Assembly (NCBI GenBank): GCA_005879975.1
Contig: VBIL01000161.1
Coordinates: forward strand, 1-39,811
Direction: 5' to 3'
Length of the DNA stretch: 39,811 bases
DNA from: Chloroflexota bacterium
GTDB taxonomy: Bacteria > Chloroflexota > Limnocylindria > P2-11E
In this document: positions 23,894 through 33,071 of the stretch, in pieces
Numbering within the stretch: position 1 is the stretch's first letter
Layout: each line of letters opens with the position of its first letter
Translations under genes and position numbers: made by a program
Notes under the pieces: model-generated
The model's input: the letters and a program-made list of their open reading frames with translations, nothing else
Told to the model about the DNA's origin: nothing
Databases searched by the model: none

Positions 23894-24058
23894 GTGCCGA
23901 AGTGTCCCGAGTGCGACGCCGACGTCACCGTCGGATCCGACGCCGTGAAAGGGGAGATCGTGTCGTGCCCCGACTGCGGCGCCGAGCTCGAGGTGAAGGA
24001 GACCGCGCCGCTCGCGCTCGCGCTGGCTCCCGAAGCGGAAGAGGACTGGGGTGAATAG
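23894..24058 (+). CDS. lysW: Amino-group carrier protein LysW
   Basis: 54 residues, missing from the ORF track. Cys4/Cys7 in [10 protein letters not shown] and Cys25/Cys28 in [12 protein letters not shown] form the zinc ribbon. The C-terminus EDWGE is the invariant tail whose terminal glutamate is amide-linked to alpha-aminoadipate (or glutamate) so that later intermediates stay carrier-bound. GTG start with the very strong GAGGGGGGAA 4 nt upstream. A TAGGCT box at 23855-23860 could be its promoter. The last 8 nt overlap lysX, and all following lys genes overlap end to start, so it heads the operon. Confidence 0.97.
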   Translation: MPKCPECDADVTVGSDAVKGEIVSCPDCGAELEVKETAPLALALAPEAEEDWGE

Positions 24059-24932
24059 CCTTCGGGGGACTCCGCCCCCCGGCCCCCGGGTCGGCGTTCT
24101 TTTGTCTCGCGTTCGCGTGGAGGAGAAGCTCCTCCTCGCCGAGCTCGAGTCGCGACGCGTCGAAACGAAGATCATCGACGACCGCGAGCTGGTCCTTGCG
24201 CTGGAGCGCAAGCCAGACCTTGGCGTCGACGTGATCCTCGAGCGCTGCATCCAGCACGGCACCGCGCTCTACGCACTCTCCGTCCTGGACACCTGGGGCG
24301 TGCCGACTGTGAACCGGTATGAGGTCGCCGAGATTTGCGGAAACAAGCTGCTCACGACCATGCGCCTCATCCGCGATTCGGTCCCGAGCCCGCGCACGCG
24401 GGTGGCGTTCACGCCCGAGTCCGCGCTCACGGCGATAGAGGAGCTCGGCTATCCGGTCGTCTTGAAGCCACTCATCGGCTCCTGGGGCCGGCTCATCTCG
24501 AAGGTCAACGATCGCGAGGCGGCCGAGGCCATCGTCGAGCACAAGGACGTCCTCGGCACCTACCTGCACTCCATCTATTACATCCAGGAATACGTGCCCA
24601 AGCCCGGCCGCGACATCCGGGCGTTCGTCGTTGGCGACGAGACGATCTGCGCGATCTACCGGTACTCCGACCACTGGATCACGAACACCGCACGCGGCGG
24701 CCGCGCCGAGAACTGCCCCGTCACACCGCAGTTGGCGGAGCTGTGCGTACGGGCCGCCCGCGCGGTCGGCGGAGGGGTCGTCGCAGTCGACGTCCTCGAA
24801 GGACCGGAAGGAATGCTCGTCAACGAGGTGAACTACACGATGGAGTTCCGCAACTCGATCGACACGACCGGCGTGAACATCCCCGCGAAGGTCATCGACT
24901 ACGTGCTTGAGGTGGCCAGGGCGGCCAGGTGA
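24051..24932 (+). CDS. lysX: LysW-aminoadipate ligase (ATP-grasp)
   Basis: 293 residues. Joins the alpha-amino group of 2-aminoadipate to the LysW C-terminal glutamate. RimK-like ATP-grasp features are seen: [16 protein letters not shown] at the N-terminus, [40 protein letters not shown] (nucleotide-binding loop), [28 protein letters not shown], and the metal-binding [12 protein letters not shown]. The GTG at 24051 overlaps the lysW stop by 8 nt, although the first ~12 residues are unusual and a later start is possible. Whether it also accepts glutamate for LysW-dependent arginine synthesis, as some archaeal and bacterial homologues do, cannot be settled from sequence alone. Confidence 0.95.
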   Translation: MNSLRGTPPPGPRVGVLLSRVRVEEKLLLAELESRRVETKIIDDRELVLALERKPDLGVDVILERCIQHGTALYALSVLDTWGVPTVNRYEVAEICGNKLLTTMRLIRDSVPSPRTRVAFTPESALTAIEELGYPVVLKPLIGSWGRLISKVNDREAAEAIVEHKDVLGTYLHSIYYIQEYVPKPGRDIRAFVVGDETICAIYRYSDHWITNTARGGRAENCPVTPQLAELCVRAARAVGGGVVAVDVLEGPEGMLVNEVNYTMEFRNSIDTTGVNIPAKVIDYVLEVARAAR

Positions 24933-25963
24933 AAGCCGGCGTGATCGGCGCCGCGGGCTACGCCGGCGGCGAGCTGCTGCGGTTACTGCTCGGGCATCCG
25001 GAGGTACGGGAGGTCGTCGCCGGAAGCGAGTCCCTGGCCGGCAAGCCGGTCAGCACTGCGCATCCGAACCTCCGCAAGCGCACGAGTCTCTCGTTCGTCC
25101 ACTACGAGGACGTCGGAAAGTGCGACGTGCTCTTCCTGGCGCTCCCGAACGGAGCGCACCGTGCCCACGAATTCGACGATCGTGCGGCGGTGTTGATCGA
25201 TCTCTCGAGCGACCACCGCCTTCGCGATCCCGGGGACTACGACCGCTGGTACGGCTCGCCCCACCCGCAGCCCGACCGGCTTGACCGATTCGTGTACGGC
25301 ATCCCGGAGCTTCACCGCCACAAGCTCAAGGCCGCGAAACGGATCACAGGCGCCGGCTGCAATGCGACGGCCTCGATCCTTGCGCTACTCCCGCTCTTCC
25401 AGGCGGATGTCGTCGACCGCGCGCGGCCCGTTGTCATCGAGTGCAAGGTCGGGTCCAGCGAGGGTGGGCGAGAGCCGAGCGAGGACAGCCACCATCCCGA
25501 GCGATCGGGCGTGGTGCGCTCCTTCCGGCCCGTAGGCCACCGGCATACCGCGGAGATCGAACAGGAGCTGCGGCTCGCCGGAGATGCGGTGCGCGTGGAC
25601 CTGTCTGTGACCTCGGTCGAGCTCGTGCGGGGAGTCCTCGCGACGGCCCATGTGTACATCCGCAGCGCGCTCGACGAGAAGGCGGTCTGGAAGATCTATC
25701 GGGAGTCGTACGGATCTGAGCCTTTCGTGCGGATCGTGAAGGACCGCGCCGGGATCTATCGCTATCCCGAGCCGAAGCTTCTCGCCGGCACGAACTTCGC
25801 CGACGTGGGGTTCGCGGTGGACCTCCGGGCCAACCGGGTCGTGGCACTGTGCGCGATCGACAACCTCGTGAAGGGCGCGGCCGGGAACGGCGTGCAGGCC
25901 ATGAATGTCGCGCTCGGCTTCCCGGAAACCGCCGGGCTCGAATTCGTCGGGCTCCATCCGTGA
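24929..25963 (+). CDS. lysY: LysW-aminoadipate 6-phosphate reductase
   Basis: 344 residues; the ArgC-like NADPH-dependent reductase of the carrier pathway. [17 protein letters not shown] is the nucleotide loop. [15 protein letters not shown] carries the catalytic Cys, and [11 protein letters not shown] the active-site His region. TNFADVGF and [22 protein letters not shown] form the conserved C-terminus. GTG overlaps the lysX stop as GTGA. It converts LysW-gamma-aminoadipyl phosphate to the semialdehyde. Confidence 0.95.
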   Translation: MKAGVIGAAGYAGGELLRLLLGHPEVREVVAGSESLAGKPVSTAHPNLRKRTSLSFVHYEDVGKCDVLFLALPNGAHRAHEFDDRAAVLIDLSSDHRLRDPGDYDRWYGSPHPQPDRLDRFVYGIPELHRHKLKAAKRITGAGCNATASILALLPLFQADVVDRARPVVIECKVGSSEGGREPSEDSHHPERSGVVRSFRPVGHRHTAEIEQELRLAGDAVRVDLSVTSVELVRGVLATAHVYIRSALDEKAVWKIYRESYGSEPFVRIVKDRAGIYRYPEPKLLAGTNFADVGFAVDLRANRVVALCAIDNLVKGAAGNGVQAMNVALGFPETAGLEFVGLHP

Positions 25964-26334
25964 AAGCCGTCGGACGCATCGGCTGGATCCAGATCGACTG
26001 CCCCGATCCTGAGCGTCTCGCGGCGTTCTGGTCAGAAGTGCTCGGCGTGGAGATCGACAGCCGACTGGGGTCGCCGCCACAGTTCGTGAACCTGGCACGC
26101 CAGTCTCCGGATGCGCCGCACGTGTCCTTTCAGCGCGTGCCCGAGCCGAAGGCCGTCAAGAACCGCGTGCATCTTGATCTGGTCGTCGATGACGTGAACG
26201 CCGCCACCTCCCGGATCGAGTCACTGGGCGGACGGCGACGAAGACCCGAGGCCGACTTCATGGAGTACGGCTACTCGTGGCGAACGATGGCGGATCCCGA
26301 AGGGAACGAGTTTTGCCTCATCTACGGGGGATAG
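25960..26334 (+). CDS. VOC-superfamily (glyoxalase-like) protein inside the lys operon
   Basis: 124 residues from a GTG that overlaps the lysY stop as GTGA (the track start at 25849 is inside lysY). One VOC module pair: IGWIQIDCPDPERLAAFWSEVLG, VSFQRVPEPKAVKNRVHLDLVV, and WRTMADPEGNEFCLIYG. This fits the Glyoxalase_6-type stand-alone VOC proteins, whose substrates are mostly unknown. The likely metal-ligand positions appear only partly preserved, with His in RVHLDL and Glu in GNEFCL. Its tight coupling shows that it is co-translated with lysX-lysY, yet it is not one of the known steps of the LysW pathway. It may be a hitch-hiker or an accessory such as an aldehyde-detoxifying enzyme. Confidence 0.85.
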   Translation: MKAVGRIGWIQIDCPDPERLAAFWSEVLGVEIDSRLGSPPQFVNLARQSPDAPHVSFQRVPEPKAVKNRVHLDLVVDDVNAATSRIESLGGRRRRPEADFMEYGYSWRTMADPEGNEFCLIYGG

Positions 26335-26364
26335 CGGATCGCGACACGAGACATGGCCGTTCTC

Positions 26365-26370
26365 TAGGCT
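26365..26370 (+). promoter_or_regulatory. Putative internal -10 element (TAGGCT) before lysZ
   Basis: The only gap of the operon (45 nt) contains TAGGCT, 9 nt before the lysZ GTG, with gcgaca about 18 nt further upstream as a weak -35. lysZ has no Shine-Dalgarno, so lysZ-J-K may also be transcribed as a leaderless unit. Confidence 0.45.
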
Positions 26371-26379
26371 GAACGCGAA

Positions 26380-27159
26380 GTGCCGCTCCGGGCCGTCATC
26401 AAAGCCGGTGGAAGCAAGGGGATCGACCGCGACGCGGTCGCGGACCTCGTCGCGGACGTCGCGCGTTCGGATGAGATCGTCCTCGTGCACGGTGCGTCCG
26501 GCGAGACCGATCGCCTCGCCGAGGCGCTCGACCATCCGCAAGAGAAGGTCATCTCACCGTCGGGTCACGAGAGCCGGCGGACCGATCGACGGACGCTTGA
26601 GATCTTCGCGATGGCGGCGCTCGGTGTCGAGAACTTCCTTTACGTGGAGAAGCTCCAGCAGCGGGGGATCGATGCCGTCGGGCTATCCGGTCTCTCCGGG
26701 CGGCTCCTCGTCGCGCGGAAGAAGGATGTGCGTTCCGTGCTCGGCTCGAAGACCGTGCTGCTGCGGGACGACTACACCGGCAAGGTCGAGGCGGTGAACC
26801 TTCCGCTCTTGACGCAGTTCATCGGCCCTGGCCGCGTGCCGGTTGTGGCGCCCCTCGCGCTCTCGACCGAGAACGAGGCGTTGAACGTCGATGGCGATCG
26901 TGTCGCCGCTGCGATAGCCGTCGCGATCGACGCCGACGCCCTCATCATCCTGACGAGCGTGCCGGGTCTGCTGCGCGACATCGCCGACCCGCGGACGCTC
27001 GTTCCCGAGACGACCCTCGCCGAGGCGGAGTCGCTCGCCGAAGGCCGGATGAAGGTGAAGATCCTCGCCGCACGCGAGGCGCTCGAGGGTGGCGTCGACG
27101 AGGTCGTCATCCGCTCGGCGTCCGCGGATCTGGGCATGCGCACCGTGATCCGCTCGTGA
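26380..27159 (+). CDS. lysZ: LysW-aminoadipate 6-kinase
   Basis: 259 residues of the ArgB-like amino-acid kinase family. Shown by AVIKAGGSKGI (phosphate loop), IVLVHGASGETDRLAEAL, ISPSGHESRRTDRRTLEIFAM, VGLSGLSGRLL, VPVVAPLALSTENEALNVDGDRVAAAIA (substrate/ATP loop) and RMKVKILAAREALEGGVDEVVI. It phosphorylates the side-chain carboxylate of carrier-bound aminoadipate. The GTG start is 9 nt downstream of a -10-like TAGGCT and has no ribosome-binding site. The stop overlaps lysJ. Confidence 0.95.
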   Translation: MPLRAVIKAGGSKGIDRDAVADLVADVARSDEIVLVHGASGETDRLAEALDHPQEKVISPSGHESRRTDRRTLEIFAMAALGVENFLYVEKLQQRGIDAVGLSGLSGRLLVARKKDVRSVLGSKTVLLRDDYTGKVEAVNLPLLTQFIGPGRVPVVAPLALSTENEALNVDGDRVAAAIAVAIDADALIILTSVPGLLRDIADPRTLVPETTLAEAESLAEGRMKVKILAAREALEGGVDEVVIRSASADLGMRTVIRS

Positions 27160-28337
27160 CCGCGACGACTCTGCGCTCGACCGCCGAGATCGTCGCCGCT
27201 GAGGACGCTCACACATCCGGCCTCTACATGAAGCGGGGCGTCGTCCTCGTCCGCGGCGAGGGCGCGACCGTCTACGACAGCGAAGGACGCGCGTACATCG
27301 ATTGCGTCGGCGGCCAGGGGTCGGCGAATCTCGGTCACGGCAACGAGACCGTGGCTCGCGCGATCGCGGAGCAGGCTCGGACCCTCGCCTCGTGCACCGA
27401 GCTTTTCTACAACGACCGTCGCGCGGAGCTCTACGACGTGCTCGCGCGCATCCTGCCGTCTCGGCTCGACCGCGTCTTCCTCTGCAACAGCGGGACCGAG
27501 GCGGTCGAGGGCGCGCTCAAGTTCGCGCGTGCCGCGACCAAACGCAGCGGCGTCGTCGCGACGATGCGGGGCTTCCACGGCAAGACCATGGGCGCGCTCT
27601 CGGCGACGTGGGGACCCGAGTATCGCGATCTGTTCGGCCCACTTGTCCCCGGCTTCTCACACGTCCCGTTCAACAAGCCGGAGGCGCTGGACGCCGCGAT
27701 CACGCACGAGACCGCCGCGTTCATCGTCGAGCTCGTTCAGGGCGAGGGTGGCGTCCGGCCGGCGAAGGCCGAGTTCGTGGCTCGGGCCGCCTACTTGTGC
27801 GCGGAGCGCGGCGCCCTCCTCGTCTTCGACGAGGTGCAGACGGGCTTTGGCCGGACAGGGACGATGTTCGCGTCGGAGCAGTATGCGGTCGTCCCGGACA
27901 TCCTTTGTCTGGCGAAGTCGATCGCGGGCGGCCTCCCGATGGGAGCGATCGCGTTCTCAAGGAAGGTGGGCGACCTTCCGAAGCGATCGCATTCCGCGAC
28001 TTTCGGCGGCAATCCGCTTGCGTGTGCGGCCGCGGTCGCGGCAATCGGCGAGATCGTGCGCTGCGACCTCGCGCGAAACGCGCGGGATCGCGGGCAACAG
28101 CTGCGGGACGGATTACGCGCGATCCAGAGCGAGCGGATCCGCGAAGTGCGCGGTCTCGGGCTCTTGGTCGGAGTGGAGCTCAAAGAGAACGCGGCCGTCG
28201 CTCTGCGGGCGCTGCAGGACGATGGCGTGCTCGCCCTCGGCGCTGGGCCTACGGTCGTGCGCTACCTGCCGCCCCTTGTCATCACCGCCCAGGAGGTCGA
28301 CCGCGTCCTCGCCGCTTCGGCGAAAGCGTTCGCGTGA
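27156..28337 (+). CDS. lysJ: LysW-aminoadipate semialdehyde aminotransferase
   Basis: 393 residues; ArgD-like class III PLP enzyme. Features: [83 protein letters not shown] lysine in [14 protein letters not shown], and [16 protein letters not shown]. It transfers the amino group (normally from glutamate) to carrier-bound semialdehyde, giving LysW-lysine. GTGA overlap with lysZ upstream and lysK downstream. Confidence 0.95.
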   Translation: MTATTLRSTAEIVAAEDAHTSGLYMKRGVVLVRGEGATVYDSEGRAYIDCVGGQGSANLGHGNETVARAIAEQARTLASCTELFYNDRRAELYDVLARILPSRLDRVFLCNSGTEAVEGALKFARAATKRSGVVATMRGFHGKTMGALSATWGPEYRDLFGPLVPGFSHVPFNKPEALDAAITHETAAFIVELVQGEGGVRPAKAEFVARAAYLCAERGALLVFDEVQTGFGRTGTMFASEQYAVVPDILCLAKSIAGGLPMGAIAFSRKVGDLPKRSHSATFGGNPLACAAAVAAIGEIVRCDLARNARDRGQQLRDGLRAIQSERIREVRGLGLLVGVELKENAAVALRALQDDGVLALGAGPTVVRYLPPLVITAQEVDRVLAASAKAFA

Positions 28338-29404
28338 GGCCGAGCGCAGAGGATCTCGCGCTCCTTCGCGGTCTGGTGGAGATCCCGAGCATCTCACGTC
28401 GCGAGGGGGAGGCCGTCGAGTGGCTCGTTGGTCAGATGGCCGACCGCGGCTTCCGTGCGAGCGTCGACGATGCCGGCAACGCGCTGGGCGAGATCGGAGA
28501 CGGGCCGACGCACGTCGTGCTTCTTGGACATATCGACACGGTGCCCGGGGAGATACCGGTGCGCATCGAGGGGGACGAGCTCGTCGGACGCGGCGCCGTC
28601 GACGCGAAGGGTCCCCTTGCGGCGTTCGTATCCGCGGCGACTCACCGCGTGGCGGGTGTGCGGGTAACCGTTGTGGGCGCGGTCGAAGAGGAGTCGCCGA
28701 CGAGCGCGGGTGCCCGGCATCGCGCGACGGGAGCCGCACCCGACTGGTGCGTCATCGGCGAGCCATCCGGCTGGGACGGGGTCACTGTCGGGTACAAGGG
28801 AAGCCTTCAGCTCTGCGTCAGCCTCTCACGCGATCGCCGTCACGGGGCGGCACCCGGACCGACCATCTCCGAAGAGGCTCTCGCGATCTGGGATCGACTG
28901 AAGGCCGCGGCGACCGCGCGCACGACCGACGCCCGCGGATTCGCGCGCCTCGACTGCCGTCTGCTGGGGATCAGCGGCGGCGCGAGCGACGGCCTCCAAG
29001 AGAACGCCGAGCTGCAGGTGGGTTATCGCATTCCGCCGAGCGTCGATGGGGCCGAGCTTGAGCGTCACGCGATGGCGCTCGCGCGCCTGGAGAGCGACAC
29101 GCGCGTATCGACTGAGCGACTCTCGTTCGAGCCGCCGGTCCGCACGTCGCGCGCGAGCCCGCTGGCGCGCGCCTTCGCGCGCGCGATCGCCGACGCGGGC
29201 GCTCAGACCACCTTCAAGGAAAAGAGCGGAACGAGTGACATGAACATCCTCTCCCCCGTTTGGGGGTGTCCGATGGTCGCGTACGGACCGGGCGACAGCA
29301 GATACGACCACACCCCGATGGAGCGCCTGGTCCTTTCCGACTATGCGCGCGCCATTTCAGTGCTAAAAGGGGTGCTCAGCCGAGCGAGCGACCGCATAAT
29401 CTGA
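28334..29404 (+). CDS. lysK: LysW-lysine hydrolase (M20 metallopeptidase)
   Basis: 356 residues from the GTG at 28334; the 700-residue track ORF reads lysJ in another frame before this point. Releases lysine and regenerates LysW. M20 features: [17 protein letters not shown], the metal/catalytic [16 protein letters not shown] (His and Asp), [14 protein letters not shown] (bridging Asp), [16 protein letters not shown] (general-base Glu), [11 protein letters not shown] (Glu ligand), a dimerisation domain in the middle, and YDHTPMERL (final His). It is the last lys gene; 41 nt separate it from the cyclase operon. The genes for the homocitrate-to-aminoadipate half of the pathway are not in this window. 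Confidence 0.95.
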   Translation: MRPSAEDLALLRGLVEIPSISRREGEAVEWLVGQMADRGFRASVDDAGNALGEIGDGPTHVVLLGHIDTVPGEIPVRIEGDELVGRGAVDAKGPLAAFVSAATHRVAGVRVTVVGAVEEESPTSAGARHRATGAAPDWCVIGEPSGWDGVTVGYKGSLQLCVSLSRDRRHGAAPGPTISEEALAIWDRLKAAATARTTDARGFARLDCRLLGISGGASDGLQENAELQVGYRIPPSVDGAELERHAMALARLESDTRVSTERLSFEPPVRTSRASPLARAFARAIADAGAQTTFKEKSGTSDMNILSPVWGCPMVAYGPGDSRYDHTPMERLVLSDYARAISVLKGVLSRASDRII

Positions 29405-29445
29405 CGCCGACCCTGCCCGTGTGCGGCAGAAGGAGGCGCGGTAGC

Positions 29446-30141
29446 TTGCTGACGAAGCGCCACACGCGCCTGCGTGCCGTTGTAGCGATCTTGACGCTCC
29501 TGGCGGTGCTCGTCGGCGCCGGGCTGCTTTCGCTGACCGTTCTTGATACATCGCTCCAGTCGGCGTTCTACGACAAGGCGATCGATGTTTCACCCGCCCA
29601 GGTGCGCAACCAGATCACCATCGTGGCGATCGACGATCCGAGCATCAGCTACTACGGGACGTACCCGCTCCCGCATCGTGCCTACACGGAGCTCTTGAAC
29701 AAGCTGAAGCCGCTCGGGCCGAGCGTCGTCGCGTTCGACGTCGCTTTCTACGACCCGACCAGCAACCCCGAGGAGGATCGCTCCTTCGCGGCCGCGATCC
29801 GTGAGTCGGGGAATGTTCTGCTCGCCATGCAGGGCGCTGGCGATGCGAACCTGGGAGACCACATCGAGCGCTTTCCCGCCTTGCGTCTGCCGGTGCCGAT
29901 CCTCCGCGAGGCGGCCGCGGGTGTCGGAGCGGTGAACATCTTCGCGGACCCGGATGGGCGCGTGCGCGACGCGCAGCTCGTCATCCAGGGACCCGATGGC
30001 CAGACCTACTACTCGCTCCCACTGGTGAGCGCTGCGAAGAAGCTGCGCGCGGAACTCTCGCAGGCGCGTCGCGAGGGAGATCGTTTGGTCGTCCCCGCAC
30101 CCCCTGCAAGAACCCGCTGGAATTCTGTGTCGTCTCGCTGA
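29446..30141 (+). CDS. CHASE2 sensor, 5' part of a frameshifted CHASE2-adenylate/guanylate cyclase
   Basis: TTG start with AGGAGG 10 nt upstream. Residues ~8-30 form a membrane helix, and the rest is an extracytoplasmic CHASE2 domain: DTSLQSAFYDKAID, ITIVAIDDPSISYYGTYPLPHRAYTELL, VVAFDVAFYDPT, GAVNIFADPDGRVR and YYSLPLVSAAKKL. The frame ends at TGA 30141, in the middle of the CHASE2 fold. The missing continuation (FCVVSLKDVVSGAVPKELIAGRLVLVG) is in the -1 frame and runs without a stop into the next CDS. The two ORFs are therefore one broken gene. The switch region contains a C5 run at 30100-30104, a plausible indel or sequencing-error site. Confidence 0.85.
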   Translation: MLTKRHTRLRAVVAILTLLAVLVGAGLLSLTVLDTSLQSAFYDKAIDVSPAQVRNQITIVAIDDPSISYYGTYPLPHRAYTELLNKLKPLGPSVVAFDVAFYDPTSNPEEDRSFAAAIRESGNVLLAMQGAGDANLGDHIERFPALRLPVPILREAAAGVGAVNIFADPDGRVRDAQLVIQGPDGQTYYSLPLVSAAKKLRAELSQARREGDRLVVPAPPARTRWNSVSSR

Positions 30142-30149
30142 AGGACGTC

Positions 30150-31325
30150 GTGAGCGGCGCGGTGCCCAAGGAGCTCATCGCCGGGCGCCTCGTCCTCGTC
30201 GGTGCACATTCACTCTCCGCCGAGCCTGACGACTACCCCGTTCCGAACTCCAGCGGACACAAGATGTACGGCGTCGAGATCTGGGCGAACGCGGCACAGA
30301 CGATCTTTACCAACCGCTACCCGGTCTTGAAGCAGAGCGACATCACGACGCTGGCGCAGCTCCTCATCGTCACGCTCGCCGGTCTGTTGCTCGTGCTTCG
30401 CTGGCGACTCTTCGGCTTCGTTGGGGCGCTCGGGCTGCTCGTCGCGTACATCCTCGGCGCGTACGTGCTCTTCGGCCTCCAGACGCAGGGCCTGGTCGGG
30501 AGCGGTCCGGTGGAGGTCCCATCGATCGCCTACGTCATCCCGGCGGTGTTCTGGTGGGTCATCCTGCTCGGCTACCTGCTGCTCGAAGAACAGTTCGCAG
30601 TGGCCCGCACGCGGGTCACCTTCGGCCGCTTCGTCACACCGTCGATCGCCCGCACGATCATGGACCGGGAGGAGGCTGGAAAGCTGGCGCTGGGTGGCGA
30701 GGAGAAGCGGGTGACTGTGCTCTTTGGCGACATCCGTGGCTTCACGACTCTGTCCGAGGGGATGGGGCCGTCGGACCTCCTCCACCATCTGAATCGCTAC
30801 TTCGACGGTATGGTGGACATCGTGAACCGCTACGAGGGAACGGTGAACAAGTACAACGGAGACAACATCATGGTGCTCTGGGGTGCGCCGCTCGAGGTCA
30901 AGGACCAAGCTCGGAAGGCGGTCGAGTGCGCCCTCGAGATGCAACGCTGGATCGTGTCTGAGCGCGAGCGGGGCGGCCCCGATGTGTCGTTCGGCTTCGG
31001 CATCAACACCGGGCGCGTCGTCGCCGGCTTTCTCGGCGCCAAGGGTCGCATGGAGTACACCGTGATCGGCGACGCCGCGAACATCGCGTCGCGACTCACC
31101 TCGCGTGACATCGCCCGCCGCGATCAGGTCGCCTGCTCGGGCGAGACGCTCGGCGAGCTCGGCGAGGATGTCGAGACCGTCGATCTCGGTGCGATCCTGG
31201 TCAAAGGACGCGCAGAGCCCGTGCCCTGCTGGCAGATCAACCGTCTCGGAGCGATCCGGTCGCCCAGGCCTGCGCCAGCGCCCGATGTGGCGATACGACG
31301 CGCCGCCGTCGCGGGGTATCACTAA
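30150..31325 (+). CDS. Class III nucleotide cyclase, 3' part of the frameshifted CHASE2 cyclase
   Basis: The GTG at 30150 is only the first start in this frame; the frame itself is open further upstream. Order: end of CHASE2 (GRLVLVGAHSLSAEPDDYPVP, KMYGVEIWANAAQTIF), three membrane helices (LLIVTLAGLLLVLRW onward), a short linker with FGRFVTPSIARTIMD, then the cyclase homology domain. Catalytic features are intact: metal-binding Asp in VTVLFGDIRGFTTLSE, second Asp in VNKYNGDNIMVLWGAP, and the transition-state Asn/Arg in VIGDAANIASRL. YTVIGD is preceded by AKGRME, a pattern more like adenylate than guanylate cyclases, but purine choice is uncertain. The product would be cAMP (or cGMP). The next gene starts 4 nt after the stop. 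Confidence 0.88.
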   Translation: MSGAVPKELIAGRLVLVGAHSLSAEPDDYPVPNSSGHKMYGVEIWANAAQTIFTNRYPVLKQSDITTLAQLLIVTLAGLLLVLRWRLFGFVGALGLLVAYILGAYVLFGLQTQGLVGSGPVEVPSIAYVIPAVFWWVILLGYLLLEEQFAVARTRVTFGRFVTPSIARTIMDREEAGKLALGGEEKRVTVLFGDIRGFTTLSEGMGPSDLLHHLNRYFDGMVDIVNRYEGTVNKYNGDNIMVLWGAPLEVKDQARKAVECALEMQRWIVSERERGGPDVSFGFGINTGRVVAGFLGAKGRMEYTVIGDAANIASRLTSRDIARRDQVACSGETLGELGEDVETVDLGAILVKGRAEPVPCWQINRLGAIRSPRPAPAPDVAIRRAAVAGYH

Positions 31326-31329
31326 GACC

Positions 31330-31824
31330 GTGCTCGACGACAAGGTCGCCCTCGTCCTCGTCAAGCTGGGACACCTCGCGGTGCAGAAGGACCGCGAGGC
31401 CTATCTGCGCGGGCTCGTCGACCTCTGCTCGCAGGCGGTCGATGCCGAGCGCTGCACCGTGTACATCGTCAACCACAAGAAGAAGGAGCTCTGGGCGCGG
31501 GTCGCGCAGCGCACCGCCACGGAGATCCGCTTACCGATGGGACAGGGCCTCGCCGGCCAGGCCGCGATGACCGGCGAGACGATCAACGTCCCGGACGCAT
31601 ACGCGGATGCGCGGTTCGACCGAAACGTGGACCTGCGGACGGGATTCCGAACGCTGAACATGCTCGTCGTTCCGGTCTGGGGAAGTGATGGCGGAACGGT
31701 CGTCGGCGTCATCCAGGCGCTGAACAAGCGCAACGGCGCGTTCGAACGGCGTGACCAGATGCTGCTCGAGCAGATCGCCGAGACGGTCGGCCCGGTCCTC
31801 GAACACATCCCCATCGAGGGCTGA
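31330..31824 (+). CDS. Stand-alone GAF-domain protein
   Basis: 164 residues from the GTG at 31330 (the track start lies inside the cyclase). A single GAF domain: AERCTVYIVNHKKKELWARVA, IRLPMGQGLAGQAAMTGETINVPDAYADARF, TLNMLVVPVWG, and VIQALNKRNGAFERRDQMLLEQ. The last run is an NKFDE-like motif with Gln in place of the final Glu. It closely resembles the GAF of the next protein, so they are probably paralogues by tandem duplication. No output domain, so it may bind a nucleotide and act on a partner protein or buffer the ligand. The stop overlaps the next ATG (TGATG). Confidence 0.85.
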   Translation: MLDDKVALVLVKLGHLAVQKDREAYLRGLVDLCSQAVDAERCTVYIVNHKKKELWARVAQRTATEIRLPMGQGLAGQAAMTGETINVPDAYADARFDRNVDLRTGFRTLNMLVVPVWGSDGGTVVGVIQALNKRNGAFERRDQMLLEQIAETVGPVLEHIPIEG

Positions 31825-33071
31825 TGCCGGACGAGCGACGCAACCGCGAGCGGCGCGCGCAGGCTCGCCGGAAAGCCGATCGCAAGGTGACGACGGGGTC
31901 GAAGCTCGACCTCATCCTGGACGTGACCCGCCGGCTCATGTCGATCACCGATCTCGATGCGCTGCTACGTGACATGGCGCAGGCGACGACCACGCTCCTC
32001 GATGCGGACCGCGCGACGATCTTCATCGTCGATCGCGACAAGAACGAGCTCTGGTCTCGTGTTGCGCTCGGCACGGGCGTCGGCGAGATCCGCCTCGCCA
32101 TGGGTGTCGGCATCGCCGGGACCGTCGCAGCGACGGGGGAGACGATCAATATCCCGGACGCCTACGCCGATCCGCGGTTCAATCCCGAGCCCGACAAGCG
32201 CAGCGGCTATCGCACGAGGAGCCTGCTCACGTTCCCGATGACCGGTCAGAACGGTCGCGTCATCGGTGTGTTCCAGGTGGTCAACAAGAAGGGTGGCGAG
32301 CACTTCACCACCGACGACGAAGAGACGCTGAGCTCGCTCGGAGCCTCGGCCGCCGTCGCCGTCGAGAACGCGCAGCTGCTCGCCGGCCAGAAGCGTCTTT
32401 GGGAAACGTTGATCGAGACGCTGGCCGTCACGATCGACGCCCGGGACCAGCAGACCGCCGGCCACAGCCAGCGCGTGACGCGCTACGCGGAAGTGATCGG
32501 ACGCGCGATGGGTCTGGCGGGCATCGAGCTGGAGAAGCTTCGCGCTGCGGCGCTCCTCCACGACTACGGCAAGATCGCCGTGCGCGACGAATTCCTGACG
32601 AAGCCAGGCAAGCTCGACGAGGCCGAGTTCGCCTACATGAAGGCGCATGCCGAAAAGACCGGGGAGTTCCTCGCGCACCTCGAGTTTCCGCACGACATGC
32701 GCGAGGTACCGATCATGGCTGCGCAACATCACGAGCGAATGGACGGGAAGGGTTATCCCCGCGGGCTACCCGCCGAGCGCATCGTGCTGGGGGCGCGCAT
32801 CGTCGCGGTCGCCGACGTCTTCGATGCGCTGACCGCGCCGCGCTACTACAAGCCGGCATACACGCTCGAGAAGACCCTCGAGATCATGGAGACGATGGCG
32901 GGCGACCACCTCGATCCAGCAGTGATCGGGGCGCTGCGCAAGAACATCCACGATCTCGAGTGGACGCTCGAATCGCTGAAGCACACCTGGCCCAAGCCCG
33001 GCGCCCTGGGCGTAGGTCGCGTGCCGGAGGGTCCCGGGCTGTCTCAGCGCGATGAGGAGCCGAAGGTTTGA
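31824..33071 (+). CDS. GAF-HD-GYP cyclic-di-GMP phosphodiesterase
   Basis: 415 residues. A basic N-terminal stretch leads to a GAF domain (~30-190) with GETINIPDAYADPRFNPEPDKRSGYRT and the segment VVNKKGGEHFTTDDEE. The latter fits NKx5Fx3DE, the NKFDE motif of cyclic-nucleotide-binding GAF domains in PDEs and CyaB cyclases. The HD-GYP domain (~200-365) has TAGHSQRVTRYAEVIG, the HD pair in AALLHDYGKIAVRDEFLTKPGKLDEAE, and AAQHHERMDGKGYPRGL with an intact GYP, then IVAVADVFDALTAPR. It should degrade c-di-GMP, probably gated by whatever the GAF binds. In this operon the obvious ligand is the product of the upstream cyclase (inference). Confidence 0.93.
   Translation: MPDERRNRERRAQARRKADRKVTTGSKLDLILDVTRRLMSITDLDALLRDMAQATTTLLDADRATIFIVDRDKNELWSRVALGTGVGEIRLAMGVGIAGTVAATGETINIPDAYADPRFNPEPDKRSGYRTRSLLTFPMTGQNGRVIGVFQVVNKKGGEHFTTDDEETLSSLGASAAVAVENAQLLAGQKRLWETLIETLAVTIDARDQQTAGHSQRVTRYAEVIGRAMGLAGIELEKLRAAALLHDYGKIAVRDEFLTKPGKLDEAEFAYMKAHAEKTGEFLAHLEFPHDMREVPIMAAQHHERMDGKGYPRGLPAERIVLGARIVAVADVFDALTAPRYYKPAYTLEKTLEIMETMAGDHLDPAVIGALRKNIHDLEWTLESLKHTWPKPGALGVGRVPEGPGLSQRDEEPKV

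Noticed and set aside
27302-28333. N-terminal extension of the 700-residue ORF ending at 29404
   Set aside because: It reads lysJ in the wrong frame. lysK starts at the GTG overlapping the lysJ stop.
30095-30125. Programmed -1 frameshift in the CHASE2 cyclase
   Set aside because: The run a-ccc-cct is not a canonical X-XXY-YYZ heptamer and no clear downstream stimulator was seen. A simple indel is more likely.
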